This document shows positions 43,483 through 53,600 of a stretch of 64,000 nt of DNA, one piece after another; within the stretch, counting starts at the first letter, position 1, and every line of letters starts with the position of its first letter. The DNA is from Streptomyces sp. MMBL 11-1. GTDB lineage: Bacteria > Actinomycetota > Actinomycetes > Streptomycetales > Streptomycetaceae. The position numbers and the translations under genes are program-made. The stretch spans positions 5,273,001 to 5,337,000 of the forward strand of contig NZ_CP117709.1 in NCBI RefSeq assembly GCF_028622875.1, in the 5' to 3' direction. The notes under the pieces were generated by a model. That model ran no database searches and was not told where the DNA came from. It worked only from the letters and a program-made list of their open reading frames with translations.

Positions 43483-44784
43483 TCAGTCCCCGACCATGAT
43501 CGTGGTGAGGATCGCGGCGAGATAGCCCGGGTCGCGCACCCCGCACAGCTCGCGCGCCGAGTGCATCGACAGGCCGGGCACCCCGACGTCCACCGTGGTG
43601 ACGCCGAGCCGCGCCGCCGTGAGCGGGCCGATCGACGTACCGCAGGGCATCGCGTTGTTGGAGACGAACGGCTGCCAGGGCGCCCCGGACCGCTCGGCCG
43701 CCGCGGTGAGCACCGCGATGCCGGTGGAGTCGGTGGCGTACCGCTGGTTGACGTTCACCTTGACCGTCGGGCCGCCGTTGGGGAGCGGGCAATGGTCGGG
43801 GTCGTGCCGTTCCGCGTAGTTGGGGTGCACCGCGTGCGCCATGTCGGCGGAGACGCAGAACGCGCCCGCGAGCGCCCGCGCCCAGTCCTCGTCGCTGCCG
43901 CCGCGCGCCGACACGGACCGCGACAGGATCCGCTCCAGCAGTGGGCTCTGCGCACCCGTCTCGGAACCGCTGCCGACCTCCTCGTGGTCGAAAGCGGCCA
44001 GCACCGGTACGAAGGAGGGCTGCGTGGCCCCCGTCGCCGCGTCCACCAGCGCGGTCACCCCGGCGTGCACCGACACCTGGTTGTCCAGCCGGGGCGCCAC
44101 CACGAACTCCCGGTCCACACCCAGATATCCGGGCGGCTGGACGTCGTGCAGCATCAGGTCCCAGCCCAGCACGTCCGCCGGGTCCTCCCCGGCGTCCGAC
44201 GCGACCCGGCGCAGCAGCTCACCCTCCCGCGGGTCGCCCAGCGCCCAGATCGGCGCGATGTGCCGCTGCCGGTCCAGGACCACGCCCTCGTTCACCGTAC
44301 GGTCCAGGTGAATGGCCAACTGCGGGACCCGGAGCAGGGGTTCGTCGATCTGCACGAGCCGGCTGCGCGGGGTGCCGTCGGGGCCGCGCAGAGCGAGGCG
44401 GCCGGAGATGCCCAGATCCCGGTCGAGCCAGGTGTTCAGCGGGACTCCGCCGTAGATCTCCACCCCGATCTGCCGCCACCCCGAAGTGCCGGTGTCCGGC
44501 GCGGGTTTGATCCGCAGGTTCGGCGAGTCGGTGTGGGTGCCGACGATCCGGAACGGGGTGTGGGCGGGCGCGCCCTCGGGCACGTACCAGGCGATCAGCG
44601 CACCGGCACGGCTGACGAAGCAGCCGCCGGTCGCCCCCGTCCAGTCGTCCGTGCCGCGCAGTTCGCGGAACCCGGCCTTCTCCAGACGCTGGGCCGCGCT
44701 GGCCACCACGTGGTAGGGGGAAGGGCTGGCGGCGATGAAGGAGAGCAGGTCGTCGGTGTGGCTGCGGTGGGGGGCCGGAGTCAT
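43483..44784 (-). CDS. M18 family (aspartyl-type) aminopeptidase inside the biosynthetic operon
   Basis: A 433-residue dinuclear-zinc aminopeptidase of the M18 family, removing acidic or other N-terminal residues from peptides. Metal and catalytic regions are visible: VGTHTDSPNLRIKP (first His/Asp), REFVVAPRLDNQ (bridging Asp), AAFDHEEVGSGSETGA (catalytic Glu and Glu ligand), VSADMAHAVHPNY and PGLSMHSARE (last His). The length fits the family. Its ATG overlaps the stop of the aminotransferase/monooxygenase NRPS gene (ATGA), so it is made in step with the synthetase. If the product inhibits aminopeptidases, this may be a resistant target copy; trimming the product is the alternative. Confidence 0.93.
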   Translation of the reverse strand: MTPAPHRSHTDDLLSFIAASPSPYHVVASAAQRLEKAGFRELRGTDDWTGATGGCFVSRAGALIAWYVPEGAPAHTPFRIVGTHTDSPNLRIKPAPDTGTSGWRQIGVEIYGGVPLNTWLDRDLGISGRLALRGPDGTPRSRLVQIDEPLLRVPQLAIHLDRTVNEGVVLDRQRHIAPIWALGDPREGELLRRVASDAGEDPADVLGWDLMLHDVQPPGYLGVDREFVVAPRLDNQVSVHAGVTALVDAATGATQPSFVPVLAAFDHEEVGSGSETGAQSPLLERILSRSVSARGGSDEDWARALAGAFCVSADMAHAVHPNYAERHDPDHCPLPNGGPTVKVNVNQRYATDSTGIAVLTAAAERSGAPWQPFVSNNAMPCGTSIGPLTAARLGVTTVDVGVPGLSMHSARELCGVRDPGYLAAILTTIMVGD

Positions 44785-47700
44785 ACGGCGTCCGCCTTTC
44801 CGGTGTTCGGCAGTGACTGGGAGGGTGACGGTCCGCCGGGCTGGTCGGGCCCGGCGCTGGCGTCCCCGGCGGAGCCCCCGGAGCCTCGGCCCGAGGGCCC
44901 CGGCGAGGGGCGCTCCCCGAGGAGTTCCCGCACCGGCCGGTCGGGCCGGGCGCTGAACTCCGCGAGCAGGTCGGTGTACGACGAGAGAAGGTCGTGGGCG
45001 GTCGTGTGGTCCCACAGGTCGGTGGAGAATTCCAGGAACGTTCCATAACCCTTGGCGGGGTCCCGGCGCGGCGCAAGCCCGAAGCACAGTTCGCTGCGGG
45101 AAAGCGGCGGTGCCAGATCGGTCACCTCGACCCGGAGCCCGGGGATCTCGATGTCCGTGTCGACGGAGTTCTGGAACGCCAGGACGTGCGGCACCCGGTC
45201 GGGGACGCTGTCGGCGCCCGCGTCCCGCATCGCCTGCATGATGCGCGCGGTGGGCAGGACATGCGCCATGGCCCCGAGCGCGCCGGTGCCCGTACGGACG
45301 GCCAGCTCCGCGCAGGTCTCGTCGAGATTGGCTGGATCCAGTCGTACGCGGACCATCACCGCGGTGGACGTCATCGCCACGAGCGACTCCGAGGCGGTGC
45401 CCTCGCGGTGGGCGTACGGGACGCTCAGCAAGGTGTCCTCCTCCCCCGACAGCCGGGTCAGGAACACCCCGAGCGCCGCCGCAGCGACCGCGAACGGGGT
45501 GGTGCGCCGCTCGGCCGCCAGCTTCTCCACCGCCGCCCGCACGGCACCCGTCGCGACCCCGCGCACCGTGTCCCCGCGCCCGCTCAGCTTCCGCGGACGC
45601 GGCCGGTCCGTCGGTACGGGGACGGCGGACGGCACCCCGTCCAGGTAGCGGGCGCAGAACGCGGCCCGTTCCGCCTCCGCGCCGGGATCGTGCTGCTCCC
45701 GCTGCCACCGGGCGTACCCGGGCGCCTGCATCGCCGGTTCGGGCAGGCCGTGCGGGACGCCCGCGGCCGCCGCCGTGTACAGCGCGGCGAGCTCCGCGAG
45801 CAGCACGGACAGCGACCAGCCGTCGGCGCAGATGTGGTGCAGGACGAACATCAGCTCCCAGCGGTCCTCCTCGACCCGCAGCAGCCGCGTCCGGGGCAGC
45901 AGGGGCCGCCCCAGGCCGAAGGGGGCCGCCGCGTCCGCCCGGCACAGGGCGTCCGCCCGGGGCCGACGCTCGCCGGCGGGCAGCCCGGTCAGATCCTCCA
46001 CCGGCAGTGCCACCGGCTCCGCCGCCAGCACCTCCTGCCACCACGGCCCGTCCGGCGCCCCCTCCGGCGTGAACCTGGTCCGCAGCCCGTCGTGCCGGGC
46101 GACCAGCTCGGAGACGGCGGACCGCAGGGCCGCCGGGTCCAGCGCCCCGGTGAACGTGATGCGCGTCGGCACGTTCCACACCGCGGGGTCGGGCATGGCG
46201 TGGTGCCCGGCGATCATCCGGGCCTGCTGGTCGCTGACGGGGGCGCGGTCGACGACCGCCGCGACGTCCGGCTCCGGACCGCCGGCCAGCTGCCCGGTCA
46301 TGGCCCGCAGCGTGGAATCGGCGAAGAAGTCCGCCAGCGGGTAGTCGACGCCGAGCGTGTCCCGGACCCGGTTCACGAGGCGGATCGCGGCGATGGAATT
46401 GCCGCCCAGGTCGAAGAAGTTGGCGTCGGCGGGGAATCCGCGCCGGCCGAGGACGGACTCCCAGACCTCGCGCAGGAGCGCGGCGGTGTCGGAGGCCGTG
46501 CGGGCGTCCGGCTCCGTCGTGTCCGGTCCGGGGGCGCCTGCCGGGTCCGACCCGGCGGCGCCCGCCGTGTACGGTCCCGCCGTCGCGCTCGCTGCGTCCG
46601 CTGTGTCCGCCGCGTCTGCTCCGGCCGCCGTGCCCGCTTCCGCCGTGCGCTCCTCGGCCGGGCTCGACATCGCCTCCGGTATCGCCTCCGACATCGCCTC
46701 CAACCGCGCGTCCAGCTCCGCGAGATACCCCTCCGCCGTCGCCGCGTCGAACAGGTCCGCGTCGTAGCGCAGCCGCAGCCGCAGGCTCCCGTCCCCGACC
46801 TGGGTGGCCATCAGCGCGAACTCCAGCGGCGACGACTCCGTCCCGGCCGCCACGCCCTCCGCCCGCAGGCCGGGCAGGTCGATTCCGGCCAGCGCCGCCC
46901 GGTCCAGATCGACCGAAACGGTCACCAGCGGGCGCGGATTCCCCGGGTCCGGATGGACGGCCGCCATGAGCGCGTCCAGGTCCACCCCGCTGTGCTCGTC
47001 CGCCGCGAACAGCGCCCGGCCGGTGGCCCGTACGGCCTCCGGCGAGGAGGTCGCGTCGGTGGCGGACAGCGGCAGCGGCAGCAGTGCCACATGGAAGCCG
47101 ACCGTGTCCGCCGTCGAGGGCGGCCGCCGCCCGAACGTCGTGCCCAGCAGGAACGCGTCCTGCCCCGACCGCCGCCGCAGCACCAGCTGCCAGGCCGTGC
47201 ACAGCGTGGCGAACAGGGTCACGCCCTGCTGCCCGCTCCACTCCCGCAGCCGGCCGGCCCGCTCCCGGCCCACGGTCCGGGCCACCGCCCCGCCGCGCCC
47301 CGCCACCCGGCGGCCGCGCGGCCGGTCCGTCGGCAGGGCCAGTACCGGCGGCCGGTCGCCCAGCAACGCGCGCCACCAGGCCAGGTCGGCCGCGTCGCCC
47401 GCGGGTTCGGGGGCCCCGACGGTCGTCCCGGCGGGCCGCTCGAAGGCCGGCGGGCGTCCGGCGCGGGCCGCCGTGTACAGCTCCCGGAGGTCCCCGGCGA
47501 TCAGCGCCGCCGAGTGCGCGTCCGTGATGATGTGGTGCGTCCCGAGGACCAGGACGTGGTCGTCCTCCGCCAGCCGCAGCAGCCGGGGAGTGAACAGCGG
47601 CCCCGCGGCCAGGTCGTAGGCCCGGCCGCTCTCCTCGGCGAGCAGCGCCCCGATCGCCCGCTCGGCGTCCTGGCCCTGGGCGTCCGTCACCGTCAGGGGA

Positions 47701-50618
47701 ATACGGAGCCCGTTCCGCACGACCTGGACGACGCCCGCCTCCCCATCGGCCCGGAACACCGTCCGCAGCCCCGCGTGCCGCTCGACCAGGCCGTCCACCG
47801 CCGTCCGCAGCGCCGCCACGTCCAGCGGACCGCGCAGCCGTACGGCCCCCGTCTCGTTGTACGCCGCCGGGTTCTCCATCAACCGCGCGGCCAGCCACAG
47901 CCGCCGCTGCGCCGAGGTGGCGGGCGCGACGGTGTCCTGAGCCGGGGCGCCCCGCTCCCGCGTCCGGCGGCGCAGCACGTCCAGGCGCTCCAGCCCCGAC
48001 CGCAGCCGCTCCCGGTCCATCCCGAAGTCGACCAGGGCGGCGATCTCGTCCACCCCGGCCCCGTGCAGCGCGTCGACGAACGGGGCGACGCTCGTGGGCG
48101 TGCCGATCAGGGCCCGCTGGTCGCAGTAGCGGTCGTACGCCCGGCGGAACAGATAGTCCAGGTCCTCCTCGCTCGCCGCCGCCACGTCCTCGCGCCGGGA
48201 CCCGGTGGCGGTGGCCGCCGAGCGCATCAGCAGCGAGGCCCGCAGATACCGCACCATCGGCTCCAGCGCCTCGGCCCGGGCGGTGGCGTGGTCGTCGCCG
48301 AGGTACGTGTGCACCAGCACCGTCACCCGCCCGGCCGCCGGGTCGAGCCCGCACGCCGCACGCGTACGCCGGTAGTGCGCGATGTTCGCGGCCAGCTCGT
48401 CCACGGTCTGGCTCATCAGGTTGGTGACGACCCCGAGGCCGCGCCGGGCCGCCTCCTCGTACGACGCCCGCTGCCCGGAGGTGGCCAGGAAGAACGGCGG
48501 CTCCTCCTGTACCGGACGCGGCCGGATCCGGATCTCCGCCTCCGCGCCCTCGCCCGTGCGCCGCCGCACCGCGTCCCCGCGCCACAGCCGGCGCACCTCG
48601 TCGAGGTGGTCGAAGGCGATCCGCCGCCGGTCCGTGAACCGGTCGGGATGCAGGGCGAAGTCCCGGGCGTGCCAGCCGGTGGCGCAGCCGATGCCGACGC
48701 GACCGCCGGAGAGGTTGTCCACCACCGACCACTCCTCGGCGACCCGCACCGGATCGTGCAGCGGCAGCACCACCGAGCCCGCGTTGATCCGGACGTTCCC
48801 GGTCTCCCGGGCCACGGCGGCGGCGAGCACGGCGGGGTTCGGGAAGATCCCGCCGAAGGAGTCGAAGTGCCGCTCGGGCAGCCAGACGGAGGAGAAGCCG
48901 TGCTCGTCGGCGAAGCGCGCGGTCTCCAGGACGGTGTCGTACGCCTGCGGGGTGCCGCTGCCGTTGTTGCTGCTGCTGCCGCCGCTGCCGTCGGCCTCGC
49001 CGGTCTCCGGATAGTCGCCGAAGAAGTAGACGCCGAAGTCGGGCGCGGGCCGCCGTGTTCCGGCCCGCCGCACGGCGGCCGGGCGGACGGCGCGGGGGAA
49101 GAACCCGCCGTCGCGCAGCTCCCGCAGTGAGCCCTCCACCGCCTCCGCGACGCGGTTCACGTCCTCCTCCGTGTGGGCGGTGGACAGGTAGAAGCTGCGC
49201 CACTCCCATACGTACACACCGCGCAGTTGGAGGTGGTGGTAGAGCAACTCCAGGTCCGCGCGGTGCTTGAAGCGGAACATCGACCCGAAGTGGGCCAGCT
49301 CCAGCGGGAACTCCTCGTCGTGGAAGAAGCGGTTGAGCCGGTCCGCGAGCGCCTGGGTGCGGGCGTTCAGCCCGCTCTGGAGTCCGGGCCCCCGCTCGGT
49401 GAGGTGGGTGAGCACCGCGCGGGCCGCCGCCATCGACAGCGGGTGCTGCATGTAGGTGCCGCCGATGAACGTGGTCTCGCGCGAGGGCCCGCCGGGCTCC
49501 CCGTACCGCCAGAACCCGCCGTCCACCCCGTCGAGCAGGTCCGCCCGCCCCGCCACCGCGCCGATCGGGAAGCCGGCCCCGAGCGCCTTGCCGTACGTGG
49601 CGAGGTCCGGCACCACCCCGAAGTGCTCCTGGGCGCCGCGCGGGTGGGGGCGGAGCCCCGTCAGCATCTCGTCGAAGAGCAGCACGATGCCCCGGCGGGC
49701 GGTGAGTTCGCGCAGCGACCGGACGAACTCCACCGGCCGCAGGCCCGGGTTGCGGCACTGCACGGGCTCGACGAGCACGGCGGCGATCGTGTCCCCGAGG
49801 GCGTCGATCGTCTCCAGGGACTCCGGGGCCCCGTACTCCAGCACGATCAGCTCCGCCACCGCGCTGGCCGGGATGCCCCGGGAGACGGGCACGGCGTGCT
49901 GCCCGGGCCCGCCGGGCCGGCCGAGGACGGAGTCGATGTGCCCGTGGTACGAGCCCCGGAACATGACGACCTTGTCGCGCCCGGTCGCGGCCCGGGCCAG
50001 CCGGATCGCCGCCGAGTTCGCCTCCGTACCGGACGAGGCGAAGGCGACCCGCTCCAGGCCGGTCAGCGAGGCGAGCAGGGCCGCGGCCTCCCCGGTGTCG
50101 GGGGACCGGGGGCCGAAGCGCAGCCCGTCGGAGAGATGGCGGCGCACGGCGTCGGTGACGGGCTCCGCCTCGTGGCCGAGGAGCAGCGCGCCGAACCCCA
50201 TGGTGATGTCGGTGTAGGTGTTGCCGTCCACGTCGGTGAGCCGGGAGCCGTGCGCCGAGCGGGCCGCGATCGGGTAGAGCATCTCCTTGGTGGCGTTGCG
50301 GAACCCCACGACGGCGCGACTGTCGGCGAGTACCGAACGGTGCCGCTGGGCCAGCTCCTTGGAGGTGCGGGTGCGCTCGGTGAACCGCTGGATCAGGGAG
50401 GCGGTGTGGGCCCGTTGGGCCTCGTCGGCCCCCGCCCCCGCCATCCCGCCCGCCGCGTCCACGACGAGACGGGGGCCGTGCGCCCTCTCCCCGGCGGCGG
50501 GCTCCGCGTCCTTCGCCGGGATCCGGCCCCGGGCCGCCGCGAGCTGGTCGGTGAGCCTGCGGGACAGTTCCGCCGCCCTGGCGACGGCGTCGGCGGACGC
50601 ACGCGTTGTCGCGCTCAT
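44781..50618 (-). CDS. Hybrid synthetase: aminotransferase, luciferase-like monooxygenase, C, PCP, C
   Basis: A 1945-residue protein, ATG 50618 overlapping the PKS stop. The domains in order are: a class III aminotransferase related to glutamate-1-semialdehyde aminomutase (about 60-500; PLP Lys in TYGKALGAGFPIG); a flavin monooxygenase of the natural-product luciferase-like group (about 525-890; SSVWLPERHFDSFGG, GIGCATGWHARDF); a C domain (about 893-1310; HHIITDA in place of HHxxxDG); a PCP (about 1380-1450; FFDLGGNSI); and a second C domain (about 1459-1900; HHICADG). There is no adenylation domain. Amination of the beta-keto and hydroxylation of the alpha carbon would give a 3-amino-2-hydroxyacyl chain, as proposed for microginin. 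Confidence 0.92.
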   Translation of the reverse strand: MSATTRASADAVARAAELSRRLTDQLAAARGRIPAKDAEPAAGERAHGPRLVVDAAGGMAGAGADEAQRAHTASLIQRFTERTRTSKELAQRHRSVLADSRAVVGFRNATKEMLYPIAARSAHGSRLTDVDGNTYTDITMGFGALLLGHEAEPVTDAVRRHLSDGLRFGPRSPDTGEAAALLASLTGLERVAFASSGTEANSAAIRLARAATGRDKVVMFRGSYHGHIDSVLGRPGGPGQHAVPVSRGIPASAVAELIVLEYGAPESLETIDALGDTIAAVLVEPVQCRNPGLRPVEFVRSLRELTARRGIVLLFDEMLTGLRPHPRGAQEHFGVVPDLATYGKALGAGFPIGAVAGRADLLDGVDGGFWRYGEPGGPSRETTFIGGTYMQHPLSMAAARAVLTHLTERGPGLQSGLNARTQALADRLNRFFHDEEFPLELAHFGSMFRFKHRADLELLYHHLQLRGVYVWEWRSFYLSTAHTEEDVNRVAEAVEGSLRELRDGGFFPRAVRPAAVRRAGTRRPAPDFGVYFFGDYPETGEADGSGGSSSNNGSGTPQAYDTVLETARFADEHGFSSVWLPERHFDSFGGIFPNPAVLAAAVARETGNVRINAGSVVLPLHDPVRVAEEWSVVDNLSGGRVGIGCATGWHARDFALHPDRFTDRRRIAFDHLDEVRRLWRGDAVRRRTGEGAEAEIRIRPRPVQEEPPFFLATSGQRASYEEAARRGLGVVTNLMSQTVDELAANIAHYRRTRAACGLDPAAGRVTVLVHTYLGDDHATARAEALEPMVRYLRASLLMRSAATATGSRREDVAAASEEDLDYLFRRAYDRYCDQRALIGTPTSVAPFVDALHGAGVDEIAALVDFGMDRERLRSGLERLDVLRRRTRERGAPAQDTVAPATSAQRRLWLAARLMENPAAYNETGAVRLRGPLDVAALRTAVDGLVERHAGLRTVFRADGEAGVVQVVRNGLRIPLTVTDAQGQDAERAIGALLAEESGRAYDLAAGPLFTPRLLRLAEDDHVLVLGTHHIITDAHSAALIAGDLRELYTAARAGRPPAFERPAGTTVGAPEPAGDAADLAWWRALLGDRPPVLALPTDRPRGRRVAGRGGAVARTVGRERAGRLREWSGQQGVTLFATLCTAWQLVLRRRSGQDAFLLGTTFGRRPPSTADTVGFHVALLPLPLSATDATSSPEAVRATGRALFAADEHSGVDLDALMAAVHPDPGNPRPLVTVSVDLDRAALAGIDLPGLRAEGVAAGTESSPLEFALMATQVGDGSLRLRLRYDADLFDAATAEGYLAELDARLEAMSEAIPEAMSSPAEERTAEAGTAAGADAADTADAASATAGPYTAGAAGSDPAGAPGPDTTEPDARTASDTAALLREVWESVLGRRGFPADANFFDLGGNSIAAIRLVNRVRDTLGVDYPLADFFADSTLRAMTGQLAGGPEPDVAAVVDRAPVSDQQARMIAGHHAMPDPAVWNVPTRITFTGALDPAALRSAVSELVARHDGLRTRFTPEGAPDGPWWQEVLAAEPVALPVEDLTGLPAGERRPRADALCRADAAAPFGLGRPLLPRTRLLRVEEDRWELMFVLHHICADGWSLSVLLAELAALYTAAAAGVPHGLPEPAMQAPGYARWQREQHDPGAEAERAAFCARYLDGVPSAVPVPTDRPRPRKLSGRGDTVRGVATGAVRAAVEKLAAERRTTPFAVAAAALGVFLTRLSGEEDTLLSVPYAHREGTASESLVAMTSTAVMVRVRLDPANLDETCAELAVRTGTGALGAMAHVLPTARIMQAMRDAGADSVPDRVPHVLAFQNSVDTDIEIPGLRVEVTDLAPPLSRSELCFGLAPRRDPAKGYGTFLEFSTDLWDHTTAHDLLSSYTDLLAEFSARPDRPVRELLGERPSPGPSGRGSGGSAGDASAGPDQPGGPSPSQSLPNTGKADAV

Positions 50619-53600
50619 CGCGGCCCCGCCCCGGTGCGGTCGGTCAGCAGCGCGACGGCCTCGGAGAGCTGGTTGAGCATCGCGGCCTGCGTCTCGGCCA
50701 GTTGACGTATCTGCTCCGCGAGAGCGGCGACCTCGGCCCGGGTGGCGTGGACGGGCTCGTCGGTGACCGACGTGGGTGTGGGCGTGACCGGCGTGGGCGC
50801 GTGGGTGACCGGCGGGGGCGTGGGGGCAGGCGCCGGCTCCACGGACACGGATGATGCGGACGACACGGACGACACGGACGACACGGATGACGCGGATGAC
50901 GCGGATGACGCGGATATCGCCGGAGTTCTCCGTCCGGCTATCAGCGCGGCAGTCAGCCGGGGTGTGCCCGCCTCCTCCAGGATCTCCCGCATGCTGATCT
51001 CCGTGCCGAACTCGGCCTCCAACTGCCTCACCATCCCGATCAGCTGGAGCGAGTCCGCACCGAGGCCGACGAAGGTGCGGTCGGCGGCCACCTCGTCGGG
51101 CCGGTGCCCGAGATGGCGCGCGGTCAGCTCCAGCACCCTGTCCAGTACGGCCTGTTCGGTCATGCGGTCCTCCGTGGAACGTGGGAGCGGGGTGAGGGGC
51201 GTGAGCGGGGTGAGGGGGGTGAGCGGGGGCGGGTACGGGGCCGGGCCCCTCCAGTGCGAGCGGCGCTGGAAGGGGTACGCGGGCAGCCGGACGCGCCGGC
51301 CGCCGCAGCCGTCGAGCAGCGCGGCCCAGTCCACCCCGGCCCCCGCGCAGTGCAGCGCGGCCACCGCCCGCTCCCACCGCCGCGTCGGTACGCAGACCGC
51401 GTCCGGCAGCGCCCGGCGGACCATCCCCGTCAGCACGGCGGACGGGCCCAGCTCCAGCAGCAGCGGGGTCCCGGGCCGCGGCGCACCCTCCTCGGGCGCC
51501 CCGGCCAGCCGGTCCAGAACGGCGGCGAAGTCGGCCGTGCGGCGGGCCTGCGCGACCAGGTGGGCGGCGTCCGGCCGCCACCCGGCGGGGCGGACCGTGC
51601 CGTCCATGCCGTCGACGAACTCCGTGTGCAAGGGGTGGAGTTTGACCTTGTCGGCCAGCACCTGGAAGTCCTCCAGCGCCGGATCGAGCAGCGCCGTGTG
51701 GAACGCCCGGTCCACCGCCAGCACCTCGTACGGCTCACCTCGCGCCGCCAGCAGCGCCCGTGCCGCGTCCACCGCCCCCGGCGGGCCGCCCAGCACGTGG
51801 TGGGCGGTGCCGTTGACCACGGCGAGCTCCAGCCCGGGGACGGCGGCGAGCAGCTCCCGCACCCGGTCCCGGGGGACGAACGCGGAGACCATCGCGCCCG
51901 GGGCCGCCCGCTCCAGCATCAGACGCCCGCGCCCGCACACCAGCCGCATCGCGTCCTCGGTCTCCAGGGCCCCGGCCACGCACAGCGCCGCGTACGCGCC
52001 GACGCTGTGCCCGGCGACCCGGGCCGGGGTGACCCCGAGCCGTTCCCACAGCCGGGCCTGGGCGATCTGGAGGGCGAACAGGGCGGGCTGCGCGAAGGCG
52101 GTGTCCCACCGCTCGGGGCCCTGCCCGCCGACGATCCGGTCCAGGAAGTCGTCCCGCCCGGTCTCCTCCGCGTACACCCGGGCGCAGGCGTCGAGCGTCT
52201 CGGCCACCACCGGGAAGCGCGCGGCGAGTTCCGCGCCCATGCCCGGGTGCCCGCCGCCCTGGCCGCTGAAGAGGAACACCGGCCGCCTCTCCCGTACGCC
52301 GTCGGCCACTCCGGTCGTGTATGCCTCGCCCTCCGGGGTCCCGGAGAGAAACGCGTCGAGACCGGCCACCGGGTCCGCGGCGGTGACGACCAGCCGGTGC
52401 GGCAGGAGCCGCCGACCGAGCGCTGTGGTGGTCAGCAGATCGGCGGGGGAGTGGGGCGGCCCCTCCGCCAGGTGGTCCCGCAGGGCGGCGGCGTACGCAC
52501 GCAGCGCGTCCCCGTCCGCGGCCGAGAGCGGCAGCAGGGCGGGCACGAGGGCGCCGTCGTGCGCCGGCGCCGCGTGCGCGGCCTCCGGCGCCTGTTCCAG
52601 GATCACATGAGCGTTCGTACCGCCCATGCCGATGGAGTGCACACCGGCTCGCCGCACCCCCGCCAGCGGCCAGGCGCTCTCCCGTACCGGCAGCAGGAAC
52701 GGGCTCTCGTCCACCGCCAGCGCCGGGTTGGGCCGGGAGAAGTTCACCAGCGGCGGGACCACCCCGTGCCGCAGCACCTCGACGGCCTTGATCAGTCCCG
52801 CGAGCCCCGAGGCGCTGTCCAGGTGGCCGATGGCCGGTTTCGTCGAGCCGAGCGCGCAGAAGCCGGTCCGGTCGGTATGCGCGCGGAACGCCTCGGTGAG
52901 GGCGGCGAACTCGATCGGGTCGCCCTTCAGCGTGCCCGTGCCGTGCGCCTCCACGTACCCGATCGACGCCGCGTCCACGTCCGCCGCGCGCAGCGCCCCG
53001 AGCACCGCGTCCCGCTGACCGGCGACCCCGGGGGCGGCGAACCCGCCTCTGCCCATGCCGTCGCCGGTCCCTTTGTCCGAGCCGTCGTTGGTGACCGCCG
53101 AGCCCAGGATCACCGCGTGCACGGTGTCGCCGTCGGCCAGCGCCCGCGCCAGCGGTTTGAGGAGGACGGCGGCGGCCCCGTTCCCGCCGACCGTGCCGTC
53201 CGCGTCCGCGTCGAAGGCCCGGACCGTGCCGGTGGGGGAGAGGGTGGAGCCCTTGACCGGGACCTGGCCGGTGACACCGGGCAGATGCAGGGCGGCGGAG
53301 CCCACCAGCATCAGGTCCGCGTCCCCGGCGCGCAGCGCCTGGCAGGCCAGATGGACCGAGACGAGAGCGCTGGAACAGGCCGTCGACACGGTCAGCGCGG
53401 GCCCGGTCAGACCGAGCCGGAAGGCGGCCCGGGCCGCGATGAAGTCGGGGTAGTTGCCGACCTGGACCTGCTTGGCGGTCATCCAGTCGCCCGAGCCGGC
53501 CTCCGCCGCCAGGTTCTCCGCCAGATAGCTGTGCAGCGAGTACAGGCGGTATCCGGAGCTCCCGTACACCCCGATCCGTACCGAGTCGCCGTCGCCGCCC

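Noticed and set aside
44994..49130. Long plus-strand open frame opposite the aminotransferase/monooxygenase NRPS (also others at 25409-27859, 33654-37436, 38849-41821 and 51104-54211)
   Set aside because: Translations are rich in Arg, Gly, Pro and His without domains. They are the usual shadow frames of high-GC genes on the other strand.
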